64,000 nucleotides of DNA from Chitinophagaceae bacterium (GTDB taxonomy: Bacteria; Bacteroidota; Bacteroidia; Chitinophagales; Chitinophagaceae). This document shows, in pieces, positions 1-8,880 of this stretch. Location of the stretch: contig JADKKA010000019.1 in assembly GCA_016720745.1 (NCBI GenBank), forward strand, positions 823,529 through 887,528, written 5' to 3'. The notes beneath the pieces were generated by a model that worked only from the letters and a program-made list of their open reading frames with translations, ran no database searches and had not been told where the DNA came from. Every line of letters starts with the position of its first letter. Position 1 is the first letter of the stretch. Both the position numbers and the translations under genes were made by a program.

Positions 1-474
1 GATCTGGAAGACAGGTTCGACTTTGTACAGGAAAACGATTACATCTTCGATAAGAAAGTGGTAACGGAAATTGGTGACAGTGGTAAGCTGCGCGCCGGTC
101 AGATTGTTAGCCTGCGGGAAGTAAGGGAAGAGAATTCCGTACTCCGCCGAAACGACAAGAAACTGGTAGAATACAGGGATGCCAAACCAGCTACTTCTTC
201 GCCCACTTTGCTGGGGATTACCAAGGCCTCACTGGGTGTTCAGAGCTGGATTTCGGCGGCTTCCTTCCAGGAAACCACCAAAGTACTTTCTTCTGCTGCC
301 ATCAACGGTAAAACAGATGAAATGCTCGGCCTGAAGGAGAATGTGATCACTGGTCACCCGATCCCTGCCGGTTCCGGTCTCCGCGAATTCGACAATATGA
401 TCGTGGGTAGCAAGGAGGAGTACGAACTCCTGCAAACGACCCGTGAAGCCATGGCTTTCGACGAAGAAGAATAA
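1..474 (+). CDS. rpoC: DNA-directed RNA polymerase subunit beta' (C-terminal part)
   Basis: This is the 3' end of the gene for the largest catalytic RNA polymerase subunit. The frame is open to the left window edge, so only about 157 residues are visible. The segment GVQSWISAASFQETTKVLS followed by GLKENVITGHPIPAGSG is the conserved C-terminal beta' region that contacts omega and closes the clamp base. The acidic tail MAFDEEE is typical of Bacteroidota beta'. A strong intrinsic terminator follows about 80 nt downstream, so rpoC ends its operon here. The call is essentially certain; only the start is missing. Confidence 0.97.
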   Translation, partial: DLEDRFDFVQENDYIFDKKVVTEIGDSGKLRAGQIVSLREVREENSVLRRNDKKLVEYRDAKPATSSPTLLGITKASLGVQSWISAASFQETTKVLSSAAINGKTDEMLGLKENVITGHPIPAGSGLREFDNMIVGSKEEYELLQTTREAMAFDEEE

Positions 475-490
475 GGCTCGGCAAGTGGAG

Positions 491-508
491 TCCCGATATT
501 TATCGGGA
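491..508. repeat. Short palindrome TCCCGATA/TATCGGGA
   Basis: An 18-nt perfect inverted repeat with 8-nt arms in the rpoC 3' spacer. An 18-nt relative with the same arms occurs at 38793-38810. It looks like a dispersed intergenic palindrome of this genome; function is unknown. Confidence 0.6.
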
Positions 509-556
509 GGCAAGTGGCGAGTAGGATTAGCTGATACGAATAGGAAGATTTTCAAA

Positions 557-585
557 GGAGCAGGTTTTAACCTGCTCCTTTTTTT
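557..585 (+). terminator. Intrinsic terminator of the rpoC operon
   Basis: GGAGCAGG and CCTGCTCC form an 8-bp stem around a 6-nt loop, followed by seven T residues. Nothing else in the spacer is coding. Confidence 0.9.
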
Positions 586-681
586 AGACAGGGGTCGAAA
601 GGTTAGCCCCGACTAGCCACTTGCTACTAGCCACTCCCCACTAGCCCCCTGTTAACTGTTTCATAAAGTAAACCGATTCCC

Positions 682-689
682 TATATTTG
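682..689 (+). promoter_or_regulatory. Bacteroidota -7 box TATATTTG
   Basis: Matches the TAnnTTTG consensus of the Bacteroidota primary sigma factor and lies 36 nt before the chosen ATG of the OmpH-like gene. The -33 element is weak (only a TTT about 20 nt upstream). Confidence 0.55.
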
Positions 690-725
690 CGGGCCATTCG
701 TTTTTACTTTGCAAAAAGAAACCTG

Positions 726-1331
726 ATGAAAAATGGTATGATGATATGGAATGTGTTGCTGAGCCTGGTGGCCGGTTTCCTGTTGTTCAAACAACTGGGC
801 CCCTCCGGTAAAGGGTCAGGTACGTCTAAAAAACAGGGCCATGATTCCGTGGGTAATGGATCAGATTTCCGGATGGCTTATTTTGAAATGGATTCTGTGG
901 CGGCCAGTTTTGACCTGGTAAAAGAAGTAAAGACCGAACTGGCGAAAAAGGAGAATGCCATCAATGCAGAAGTGGAAAAAATGACCCGGACCTTCCAGCA
1001 ACGCTATGGCGAATTACAGAACAAAGCACAGGCAGGTTCCATGAACCAGGGAGAAGTAGATGCAGCCAGTCTGGAGCTGAAGAAAATGGATGATGATATC
1101 AAGGTACGTAAATCACAACTGGACCAGGAATACAGTGACCTGATGGTTCGTCGCCAGACAGAAATCAAGAACAAGATTGAAGACTTCCTCAAGGATTATA
1201 ACAAGACCCGTAAATACTCCTATATCATTTCTTACGAACAGGGTCTTTTCTACTTCAGGGATTCAGCATACAATATCACGGTGGATGTGGTAAAGGGGCT
1301 GAATCAATTCTACAAGAAGAAAGACAAGTAA
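726..1331 (+). CDS. OmpH/Skp-like periplasmic chaperone, membrane anchored
   Basis: A 201-residue protein with an N-terminal hydrophobic segment (about residues 5-25, WNVLLSLVAGFLLF) that can be a signal anchor. A long charged coiled-coil follows (VDAASLELKKMDDDIKVRK and neighbours), then a compact end. Order and length match the OmpH/Skp family, which holds outer-membrane proteins in the periplasm. An upstream TTG gives 13 more residues, but it overlaps the TATATTTG promoter box, so the ATG is preferred. The gene is monocistronic and downstream of rpoC. The family call rests on architecture more than on a single motif. Confidence 0.75.
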   Translation: MKNGMMIWNVLLSLVAGFLLFKQLGPSGKGSGTSKKQGHDSVGNGSDFRMAYFEMDSVAASFDLVKEVKTELAKKENAINAEVEKMTRTFQQRYGELQNKAQAGSMNQGEVDAASLELKKMDDDIKVRKSQLDQEYSDLMVRRQTEIKNKIEDFLKDYNKTRKYSYIISYEQGLFYFRDSAYNITVDVVKGLNQFYKKKDK

Positions 1332-1644
1332 TCAAATTTAGTGTAAGCCAAAAGAGATTCACCGCGGACCTGCCTGCCGGTAGGCAGGGAACAAGAGAAC
1401 GCAGCGTCTACGCTGAGAAACTTAACCGCTATGACGCGATGGCGCTAAGAGGGATTCGCCGTAGAAGTGCAGAGGTCGTGGAGTTTTCGCAGAGAGCTAT
1501 TTTGCGTTCTTAGCGGTCTTTGCGGGAAAAAACTATGGTATTTCAAGCGAACATAGCGTCCGGTAAGATGCGGGGAATATTGCCATAAAACTTTGCGTTC
1601 GCTGCTCCGTAGCGTCCGTTGCGGGAAATCTTTACATTTGCATC
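1332..1644. repeat. Spacer with palindromic and decayed repeats
   Basis: No gene is seen here. Positions 1369-1388 are a palindrome of the CCTGCCTGCCGGTAGGCAGG type. The following 250 nt are made of related phrases (cgcagcgtctacgctgag, ttagcggtctttgcggg, tttgcgttcgctgctccg) that resemble one another and look like a decayed dispersed spacer repeat. The last bases hold the rfaE1 promoter. Confidence 0.6.
1633..1640 (+). promoter_or_regulatory. -7 box TACATTTG immediately before rfaE1
   Basis: An exact TAnnTTTG match ending only 4 nt before the ATG. At usual spacing the transcript would begin at or next to the ATG, which suggests a leaderless or nearly leaderless mRNA. No Shine-Dalgarno sequence is visible. 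Confidence 0.5.
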
Positions 1645-2634
1645 ATGATTGATTTCAGGAAATTATTTGCTTCTTTTACCGGAATGAAAGCCGGTATCAT
1701 AGGCGATGTGATGCTGGATACTTATATGTGGGGCCGGGTAGAGAGAATCTCTCCCGAAGCACCGGTGCCCGTTGTTTCCCTGAATAAGAAAGAATACCGC
1801 ATCGGCGGGGCCGGCAATGTGGCCCTGAACTGTCAGTCATTAGGTGCTGCAGTTTCCATTCTATCCGTAACTGGAAATGATACAGACGGACTACTCCTGA
1901 AAGAACTTTTTGAAAGTAATAATATTGATACTTCCTTTCTGGTACAAAGCAACCAGCGCCGGACCACCAGTAAAACGAGGATCATCAGCCGGAATCAGCA
2001 AATGATGCGGCTGGATGATGAAATCACCACTAACCTGGAGGCTGAGGATGAAAAACTATTGTTGGATCAGGTTCAAAAATACATTGAGTCGGAAGATCCG
2101 GATATTATCATCTTCGAAGATTATAACAAAGGTGTGCTCACCGAATCACTCATTCAGGAAGTGACCAAACTTTGCAGGAAGGCAGGCGTTTTAACCGCAG
2201 TGGATCCGAAAAGAAAAAACTTCTTTGCTTACCGGAACACAGATATTTTTAAACCCAACCTGAAAGAAGTAAAAGAAGCTTTGAACCTGATTGCAGAGGG
2301 CATTTCACAGCCCATGCTGGAAGAAATTCATGCCGATTTAAAGCAACAGCTGGATCATCGGATATCTTTTATCACCCTCTCTGAAAAAGGAGTATTTTAT
2401 CAGCTGGATCAGCAAACGGCCATCGTCCCATCCCATCTCAGAAATATTGCAGATGTATCAGGCGCTGGTGATACGGTTATTGCGGTGGCCGCCCTTGTTT
2501 ATGCTGCCACTAAAAATGTTCACCTGATGGCCGAAGTGGCCAATATTGCCGGCGGATTGGTTTGCGAAGTGGTAGGTACTGCTTCCATTTCCAAGGAGCA
2601 GTTACTTCATGAATGCGAACTGTTATTGTCCTGA
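1645..2634 (+). CDS. rfaE1: D-glycero-beta-D-manno-heptose-7-phosphate kinase (PfkB family)
   Basis: A 329-residue ribokinase/PfkB-fold kinase of the HldE N-terminal-domain type, which phosphorylates heptose 7-phosphate at C1 for ADP-heptose and lipopolysaccharide core synthesis. Visible signatures are GDVMLDTYMWGRVERISPEAP near residue 20, GGAGNVALNCQSLG, DPKRKNFFAY, and the PfkB motif VSGAGDTVIAVAAL with the catalytic Asp near residue 280. The cytidylyl/adenylyl-transferase half of fused HldE is absent, so this is the stand-alone kinase. Its 3' end overlaps the convergent downstream gene by 28 nt. Other PfkB substrates are possible, but the SPEAPVP motif is typical of heptose kinases. Confidence 0.9.
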   Translation: MIDFRKLFASFTGMKAGIIGDVMLDTYMWGRVERISPEAPVPVVSLNKKEYRIGGAGNVALNCQSLGAAVSILSVTGNDTDGLLLKELFESNNIDTSFLVQSNQRRTTSKTRIISRNQQMMRLDDEITTNLEAEDEKLLLDQVQKYIESEDPDIIIFEDYNKGVLTESLIQEVTKLCRKAGVLTAVDPKRKNFFAYRNTDIFKPNLKEVKEALNLIAEGISQPMLEEIHADLKQQLDHRISFITLSEKGVFYQLDQQTAIVPSHLRNIADVSGAGDTVIAVAALVYAATKNVHLMAEVANIAGGLVCEVVGTASISKEQLLHECELLLS

Positions 2635-3308
2635 TCTTTTTCGGATGACTCCATGGCCCGCGCATACAGGTTATTCAACGGGAAGTAAATTTCAGCAATG
2701 ATCTTTACCAGGGCAAATACCAGTACAAAAATGGCTCCCAGTTTAAAAGTCAGGAACATACTGCCGAGTATAACTGTGAATTGCTGAATGATGATCCTTC
2801 CGTAAGGTTGAAACATCAGCATCAGCATCGGTGCATGCAAATAGTCTTTTCGTATCAAAAAAGGCAGTAGATCCCGCAGCAGGTAACTCAGGATGAAGAT
2901 CAGTAGCATGATCCCAATATCCTGATTGATGAACTCCCAGAAATGAAAGAAGAAGTATTCAGGGCTTTTACCGGAAGGGGTGATGCCGCTTACTCCGGCA
3001 AAAATGGAAGTTTGCACCAAGGTGAAAATGCCATAGTGCATGATAAAGAAAACAATGAAGAAGAGCCCGCTTACACTCGACTGCTTTCCCTTACTATACC
3101 AATTATCTGTGCCCCGGGCCAGGGTAGCCATCAGTAATTTGAAAACGGTGAGGATGCCGAGGATCAGCGTTTCCATTGCATAAACGATAAACACTTCCAC
3201 AGCACTCCAGCCCATAAACCATACACCGTACACTGGTAAGAGGTTGGCCAGGATGATGATCCAGTCGTTCCGGCTCAGTTTTTTCTGAAACAAAGATGTG
3301 GTAGGCAT
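2607..3308 (-). CDS. DUF6498-type integral membrane protein
   Basis: A 233-residue polytopic membrane protein with about six hydrophobic segments. The N-terminal pattern IIILANLLPVYGVWFMGWS...VYAMETLILG resembles the DUF6498 family, whose function is unknown. The C-terminus is charged and cytoplasm-like (ARAMESSEKDQDNNSSHS). It is convergent with rfaE1 and overlaps its last 28 nt. It is divergent from the isoaspartyl peptidase gene 49 nt away, so that short spacer must hold both promoters. Confidence 0.65.
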   Translation of the reverse strand: MPTTSLFQKKLSRNDWIIILANLLPVYGVWFMGWSAVEVFIVYAMETLILGILTVFKLLMATLARGTDNWYSKGKQSSVSGLFFIVFFIMHYGIFTLVQTSIFAGVSGITPSGKSPEYFFFHFWEFINQDIGIMLLIFILSYLLRDLLPFLIRKDYLHAPMLMLMFQPYGRIIIQQFTVILGSMFLTFKLGAIFVLVFALVKIIAEIYFPLNNLYARAMESSEKDQDNNSSHS

Positions 3309-3357
3309 GCTACTAAAATAACTAAATTCGCCTTTTCAAATATACCGTATAACACGT

Positions 3358-4323
3358 ATGTCATTATTTACGATTGCTGTGCATGGAGGAGCCGGAACCA
3401 TCCGAAAGGAAGATATGAGTCCGGATATGGAATTGGCCTATAAACAGGGCTTACAGGAAGCATTGGATGCAGGCTATGCGGTATTATCCGCAAAAGGAGC
3501 TGCACTTGACGCCGTGATGGCTGCTGTGGTTTCCCTGGAAGATAATATCCTGTTCAATGCAGGCCGGGGATCGGTATTTGGGAAAGATGGTAAACATGAA
3601 ATGGATGCAGCCATCATGGATGGAACTAACCTGGCCGCTGGTGCCGTTGCAGCCGTTACATCAGTCCGTAATCCCGTGAAACTGGCAAGAGCCATCATGA
3701 CAGAGAGTCCACATGTAATGTTATCCGGCGCAGGGGCTCTTGAATTTGCAAAGCTCAGGGGTTTGCAGTTGGAAGATGAACAGTACTTCTATTCTGCATT
3801 TCGCTACGAGCAATGGCAGCAAATACAGGGCACCGATCAAACGGCACTGGACCATGATGTAAAACTGGCCGATGCTTCAGTAAGTAAAGCGGTTGGAGAG
3901 AAAAAATTCGGGACAGTAGGGGCTGTTGCCACCGACCAGTTTGGTAATATCGCTGCTGCAACAAGTACAGGCGGCATGACAAATAAACAATGGGGCCGTA
4001 TCGGGGATAGTCCTATCATTGGGGCCGGTACCTATGCGAATAACCGGACCTGTGCCATCAGTTGTACAGGACATGGAGAACCGTTTATCCGTGCCGTAAC
4101 GGCCTATGATGTCAGCTGCCTGATGGAATACAAGGGACTGACATTGGAGCAGGCCATGCAGGTGGTGGTGCATGATAAATTGATGAAAATTGATGGGGAA
4201 GGGGGGATGATTGGCGTAGATGCAAACGGTCATGCAGCAATGGTATTTAATAGTGAAGGCATGTACCGGGGGGTGAGGAATAGCAATGGTTTGAATAATG
4301 TTTTAATCTATCAGGGATCATGA
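3358..4323 (+). CDS. iaaA: Isoaspartyl peptidase / L-asparaginase (Ntn-hydrolase)
   Basis: A 321-residue plant-type asparaginase precursor that cleaves isoaspartyl dipeptides and asparagine. The N-terminal strand IAVHGGAGTI and the autocleavage site GTVGAVA, with nucleophile Thr186, are present. Downstream, GGMTNKQWGRIGDSPIIGAGTYAN and CTGHGEPFIRA give the conserved substrate pocket. No signal peptide is seen, so it is probably cytoplasmic. The last 4 nt overlap ispD (ATGA), indicating translational coupling, though no metabolic link is obvious. Confidence 0.93.
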   Translation: MSLFTIAVHGGAGTIRKEDMSPDMELAYKQGLQEALDAGYAVLSAKGAALDAVMAAVVSLEDNILFNAGRGSVFGKDGKHEMDAAIMDGTNLAAGAVAAVTSVRNPVKLARAIMTESPHVMLSGAGALEFAKLRGLQLEDEQYFYSAFRYEQWQQIQGTDQTALDHDVKLADASVSKAVGEKKFGTVGAVATDQFGNIAAATSTGGMTNKQWGRIGDSPIIGAGTYANNRTCAISCTGHGEPFIRAVTAYDVSCLMEYKGLTLEQAMQVVVHDKLMKIDGEGGMIGVDANGHAAMVFNSEGMYRGVRNSNGLNNVLIYQGS

Positions 4324-4994
4324 AAAAATATGCGGTGATAGTGGCGGGTGGTGCAGGTATGAGAATGGGCGGCTCACTCCCCAAGCAATTTCTTTTACTG
4401 AAGGACAAGCCGGTACTTTATTATACCATTAAAACCTTCCTCGAATCTTATCCGGATATCCAGGTCATCCTGGTATTGCCGGTAGATTATACCGATATGG
4501 GACAGGAAATCATTGATGCCTGGTTTGATAAGGAAAGAATCAGAATCACTGCCGGCGGAGAAACAAGATTTCATTCTGTTCAGAACGGGCTCTCACTGAT
4601 TGAAGAAGAGTCCATCATTTTTGTCCACGACGGAGTACGCTGTCTGCTCAGCACCGACTTAATTCATCGCTGTTACCAGCAGGCGGTGGAAACCGGTACC
4701 GCAATTCCTGCTATTCCATCAAAAGACAGTATCCGCCTCCTGACGGATGAAGGCAATGAAGCTTTCGACCGGAATAAGGTCATGCTGATACAAACACCGC
4801 AAACCTTTCACAGTAAGATACTAATCCCCGCTTTCCAGATTGATTACAAAGACAAATTCACTGATGAAGCTACTGTGGTAGAGGCTTTCGGGATGAAGGT
4901 TTCACTGGTGGAAGGGGAGGAAAGGAATATAAAAATTACAAGACCCGTGGATATTGTAATTGCTGAGCAATTGTTGAATGAAACTACCTTGTAA
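4320..4994 (+). CDS. ispD: 2-C-methyl-D-erythritol 4-phosphate cytidylyltransferase
   Basis: A 224-residue enzyme of the MEP isoprenoid pathway that forms CDP-methylerythritol. The nucleotide-binding loop AGGAGMRMGGSLPKQFLLL is at the N-terminus, VHDGVRCLLS follows mid-protein, and FTDEATVVEAFG then EERNIKITRPVDI lie near the end, all in family order. Length is normal. It is coupled to the preceding peptidase gene and ends inside a bidirectional terminator hairpin. Confidence 0.95.
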   Translation: MKKYAVIVAGGAGMRMGGSLPKQFLLLKDKPVLYYTIKTFLESYPDIQVILVLPVDYTDMGQEIIDAWFDKERIRITAGGETRFHSVQNGLSLIEEESIIFVHDGVRCLLSTDLIHRCYQQAVETGTAIPAIPSKDSIRLLTDEGNEAFDRNKVMLIQTPQTFHSKILIPAFQIDYKDKFTDEATVVEAFGMKVSLVEGEERNIKITRPVDIVIAEQLLNETTL

Positions 4995-5008
4995 GTATAA
5001 GGTAGTTT
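4981..5008. terminator. Bidirectional terminator between ispD and the convergent operon
   Basis: AAACTACCTT and AAGGTAGTTT form a 10-bp stem around 8 nt. A-rich and T-rich arms allow use from both sides. The stem overlaps the last codons of ispD. Confidence 0.75.
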
Positions 5009-5012
5009 CCAG

Positions 5013-5921
5013 TTATTTCTTTAGCCACTTCAGGAAAAAGGGCAGTCTGTTGATGCGGAGTGCCGGATAAGGTTCTTCAATAGCGCCAAATGCCCGGTAA
5101 TAAGCAGCCAGTCCCGGGATATCAGATCCTTCAAAATCTAATGTATTGTTTGTTCCTGCCTGCTCCTGAATCAGGGCATCGATCAATGCATGAGAAGCAC
5201 CCATTTCCCTGCCGGAAGGATGATTGCCTACCAGGATATAATACACCCGTTGGTGGGAAAAGAAAAAAACAGCAGATGCTCCCAACTGTTCTCCCTGGAA
5301 GATGCCATAGGTCCGGGCCATCTTTTTTTCTTTCAATACAGTGAATAATTTCCGGAACCGGTTGATATTGTCGGCCGATTCATGACCATGCTCCCGCATT
5401 TGTGCCGCAGCTAAACGAATCACCCCATCCACATCTATGTCAGTTCTCAAAGTCAAATCGGCCTGTGCTGATTTTTTGATATTCCTTTTCAGGTTCTCAT
5501 TGTACTGATTGGCGAGGACTTCGTAGGGTCTGTTAAGCGGAAGGATAAAATTACTTCTCTTTGTAACAGTGGAAGACTGCGGCTGATTTCCGGCATTCAA
5601 CAAAATGTCAATATACCGGAAGGAGGGTGGAATAGCTTTTATAAAATCATCACAGATGCCAGTTGTAACCGATTGTCCAAATACACCCAGCTGTGCCGTG
5701 ATAAATGGCTGATATAAATATTTGATTCCCCAACGGCTGTTCCAGGTCAGGGGCATCACGGCTTCATAATCGTTTAATACCAGGGCATCCCAGTTCCGGG
5801 CCATTTGATCAAGGTAAAAGGAATAACCATAAATCAGTCCGTTGGTCGCTTGGCCAATGCATTGATCCCATTTGGATTTATCAATGTCCTGATGCCGGAT
5901 ATATTGTATATCCCTCTCCAT
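5013..5921 (-). CDS. FemAB/GNAT-like acyltransferase
   Basis: A 302-residue protein with the double-GNAT layout of FemAB or CelD-like transferases. The C-terminal half (GIFQGEQLGASAVFFFSHQRVYYILVGNHP) has the GNAT strand pattern and FEGSDIPGLAAYYRAFGA the closing motif. Relatives transfer aminoacyl or acyl groups to cell-wall or surface sugars; the substrate here cannot be told. Its ATG shares one base with the stop of the M1 peptidase gene (TAATG), so the two are translated as a pair. Confidence 0.7.
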   Translation of the reverse strand: MERDIQYIRHQDIDKSKWDQCIGQATNGLIYGYSFYLDQMARNWDALVLNDYEAVMPLTWNSRWGIKYLYQPFITAQLGVFGQSVTTGICDDFIKAIPPSFRYIDILLNAGNQPQSSTVTKRSNFILPLNRPYEVLANQYNENLKRNIKKSAQADLTLRTDIDVDGVIRLAAAQMREHGHESADNINRFRKLFTVLKEKKMARTYGIFQGEQLGASAVFFFSHQRVYYILVGNHPSGREMGASHALIDALIQEQAGTNNTLDFEGSDIPGLAAYYRAFGAIEEPYPALRINRLPFFLKWLKK

Positions 5922-8773
5922 TAGAAATTCAGGTTACGGTCAATCTTGCGGAAACTGAAATTGGACATATCGATGGAGAAAGAAATCTTTTTCCAGAATC
6001 TTTGTTTTTTCTCAATGGTAGACTGGATGTATTCCTTGTACACATTGCTATACAGCAACGGGATGTAGATATTAATTGTTTCTCTGAACAAAGGAATCTG
6101 CAGCCCCATGTCAAACAGGAAACGGTCAGATTCAGCATTGGGTTTCCAGGCTTCAGATTGAGTGCCCAGGTCAAAAAATATTTTCAGTGGAATCTTTACC
6201 GGCAAGATGGAGAGCGGATTCACGGCATCTGGAATCGTGGTACTGAAATTCGCTGCAATCAGCCAGTCATCTGTTTTGCCAACCTTATCGGCGAGTAAAT
6301 CAGTTCTTACTTTAAATGCACCATCCCTGACCATGATCTGCTGACTGGCAAAGCCTTCAAATTTATTCCTGCCAATAAAGTAGTCATTATAAGTGTAATC
6401 CTCATATCCATTGGCCCCGGTCATGTTCAAATGATAACGGTCAGTAGCAAATTGTTTGGTGAATGTTTTGGAACCGTTATAAAAAAACTTACCGGCAAAG
6501 AAACGAACATCCAATCCTCCTTTTTTAGGATAATTGAAAAAGTAGTTACCTGTAAAAGCCGTTCTTACAAAATCTTTGCCCTGCTCAATTTTCAATTCTC
6601 CTTTATAAGGATAAAGGACCCGGTTATTTTCAATCACAATTCGCAGCTGGTTAAGGGTACGGTTATTATCCGTGATCCTGTATTTGGTGCTGATGGTCGT
6701 GTCAATACCACTGATCACCGTATCACGATAAAAACCCAATCCGTCTTCACTGATCAGGTAGGACCTGAACTGGATAAAACGGTTCATACTGCTACGGGGG
6801 TCTTTTTCTTTCAGGGTGAGTTTAATACCCGGTACAATTTTCGTAAAGCCGAGGTAGTTTTTTTTGTTGTCGCTATCGGTATAGGTATCAGCCGTAAAAG
6901 TGGAGGCATTCACACCCAGTTCCACTTTGCGAAACAGCTGATTGGGGTAAAAACTATAATACAGGAAACCCAGACCGGTTAATTTTTTGCTGCCGGTGGC
7001 ATACATCGGTGCAGCCAGGAATTGTAAACGGGGTGGTGGGAATTTCATGTTGGTGACAAAAGCCCCGGCCATAAACTTGTCATAACTATTGGCACCCAAA
7101 GCAGGTCCAAAAAGTATCAGGTTTTTAGTGGGTTTTTTACTCCATTGTTCCAGTGATTTGATATTGCCGATAAAAGCAACTTTTGTTCCGGTGCTTTTCT
7201 GATTGGGGAGCAGGCCGTTCTTTTCGAGTAGTTCAAATGCTATATCGAGATTTTTTTCACTCACTTCTTCCAGTACTTTTTTGAAATCTTCCGGTTCCGG
7301 ATGTTTGAACTGCCAGCGTTGAAAATATTGTTGCATCGCCTGCTGGAAAGTGGCAGGACCCAACAGTGTTTCCAGGTACTGCATCCATGCCGATGTTTTG
7401 TAATAGGCAATCATGGCGTAATTGAGCAGGCTCAGACTGTCGGAACTGGTTTTAATCGGCTGATCCATTTTTTCAACCACCTGTGTTTCGAATAACAATT
7501 GTTCCAGTTTTGGGGAAGCGCCATAATAGCGCTCACTGTATTTGTTCTCATAAAAACTGTTCAGCCCTTCATCCATCCAGGGATGTTTTCTTTCATTGCT
7601 GGCAAGGATACCATAGAACCAGTTATGTCCGATTTCATGGGCAATGACTTTGTCAAGTGCTTTCGGATTGTCTACCGGGCTAATCACAGTAATCGTGGGA
7701 TACTCCATTCCGCCGCCAAAACTTTCAGGTCCCTGTACTACCTGTACAACAGGGTATGGATATTCTCCCACCTGTGATGAATAGTGTTGAATGGCCTGTT
7801 TAGCATAAGTGGCACTTTTGCTCCAGTCCTTTTTTTGATCAGGGGTGTAATAAGTGATCACATCCACTTTTTTACCGGAGGCCAGCATACAGGTATCGAT
7901 GCTCACGATAAAGCGTTTATCGGCAAACCAGGCAAAATCATGGATACGGTCCTGTTTGTATTGCAGGGTTTTGGTGGAAGGGTCAGAATCAGGAAATGTC
8001 TGATAACTGGTTTTATACTGTCCAGCAGCATTTTTTGTTTTTTGTTTCACCGGTTCCCAGCTAAACTGGCTTCTTGTTTGCAGCCAGGCTTTTTCGTTTT
8101 CATCCTGCAGAACGCCGGTGGCGGCCACCACATAGTTCTTTGGCACCGTAATACGAACGTCAAAGCTGCCGAATTCACTGTAAAATTCTCCCTGATCCAG
8201 ATAGGGCATGGGGTGCCATCCATTTTTATCATATACCGCCGGTTTGGGATACCATTGGGTAGCCTGGTAGCTTTGCCCTTCATGTCCGCCTCTTGAAAAA
8301 TTAAATGGCAGCTGTACATGGAAGGGAGTACTGAGGGTAATTTTTTGCCCGGGCGCAAGCGGCTGAGGTAAATTGACTTTTACAATATCAATATACTGCG
8401 GATGATCTTCCATGGGGGCCGTACTGCCATTCACTTTAAAGTCCAGCTGGTTGATATAGCCTTTCTCTTCTTTGGATGAAAAATAAAACCGGGTACTGCC
8501 ATTTTCCAGTTGCTGATCAGTAAAAGCTGTTTTATCGTTTTTGTAAGCGTTGGGCCAGCAATGGAACCAGATAAATTTCAGTGTGTCGGGAGAATGATTC
8601 GTGTACTCAATCTTAGCAAAACCGTTGAGAGAATGTTCCTTGTCATTGAGGGTAACATCAATCAGATAATTGACCTGCTGCTGCCAGTAGGGCTTTTGGC
8701 TATTGACCATGGTCAAAAAGCAGTAAGTAGTCAGGAAAAGAAGGAATTTCTTCAATGGGATATAGTTTCTCAA
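5921..8773 (-). CDS. M1 family zinc metallopeptidase, secreted
   Basis: A 950-residue gluzincin aminopeptidase. An N-terminal signal sequence (KKFLLFLTTYCFLTMVNS) precedes a beta-sandwich M1 N-domain. The catalytic motif HEIGH near residue 378, followed 18 residues later by Glu in MDEGLNSF, gives the HEXXH-x18-E zinc site. FGGGMEYPTI matches the substrate-binding GxMEN-type exopeptidase loop, though the final residue differs. The roughly 400-residue C-terminal half is rich in beta structure and ends SNFSFRKIDRNLNF, suggesting an outer-membrane beta-barrel-like tail. It lies upstream of, and coupled to, the FemAB-like gene. Confidence 0.9.
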   Translation of the reverse strand: MRNYIPLKKFLLFLTTYCFLTMVNSQKPYWQQQVNYLIDVTLNDKEHSLNGFAKIEYTNHSPDTLKFIWFHCWPNAYKNDKTAFTDQQLENGSTRFYFSSKEEKGYINQLDFKVNGSTAPMEDHPQYIDIVKVNLPQPLAPGQKITLSTPFHVQLPFNFSRGGHEGQSYQATQWYPKPAVYDKNGWHPMPYLDQGEFYSEFGSFDVRITVPKNYVVAATGVLQDENEKAWLQTRSQFSWEPVKQKTKNAAGQYKTSYQTFPDSDPSTKTLQYKQDRIHDFAWFADKRFIVSIDTCMLASGKKVDVITYYTPDQKKDWSKSATYAKQAIQHYSSQVGEYPYPVVQVVQGPESFGGGMEYPTITVISPVDNPKALDKVIAHEIGHNWFYGILASNERKHPWMDEGLNSFYENKYSERYYGASPKLEQLLFETQVVEKMDQPIKTSSDSLSLLNYAMIAYYKTSAWMQYLETLLGPATFQQAMQQYFQRWQFKHPEPEDFKKVLEEVSEKNLDIAFELLEKNGLLPNQKSTGTKVAFIGNIKSLEQWSKKPTKNLILFGPALGANSYDKFMAGAFVTNMKFPPPRLQFLAAPMYATGSKKLTGLGFLYYSFYPNQLFRKVELGVNASTFTADTYTDSDNKKNYLGFTKIVPGIKLTLKEKDPRSSMNRFIQFRSYLISEDGLGFYRDTVISGIDTTISTKYRITDNNRTLNQLRIVIENNRVLYPYKGELKIEQGKDFVRTAFTGNYFFNYPKKGGLDVRFFAGKFFYNGSKTFTKQFATDRYHLNMTGANGYEDYTYNDYFIGRNKFEGFASQQIMVRDGAFKVRTDLLADKVGKTDDWLIAANFSTTIPDAVNPLSILPVKIPLKIFFDLGTQSEAWKPNAESDRFLFDMGLQIPLFRETINIYIPLLYSNVYKEYIQSTIEKKQRFWKKISFSIDMSNFSFRKIDRNLNF

Positions 8774-8880
8774 AAATATAAAAACAATTCGTCAATTCTT
8801 GACATTGTAAGGCTAATCTTAAAACCCACTCCTGTTTTTAAACCCCACTAGCCACTTGCTATTACACTTGCAGCCACTCG

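Noticed and set aside
6431..6982. 183-codon plus-strand ORF inside the M1 peptidase gene
   Set aside because: It is a shadow frame on the opposite strand of a well-supported gene.
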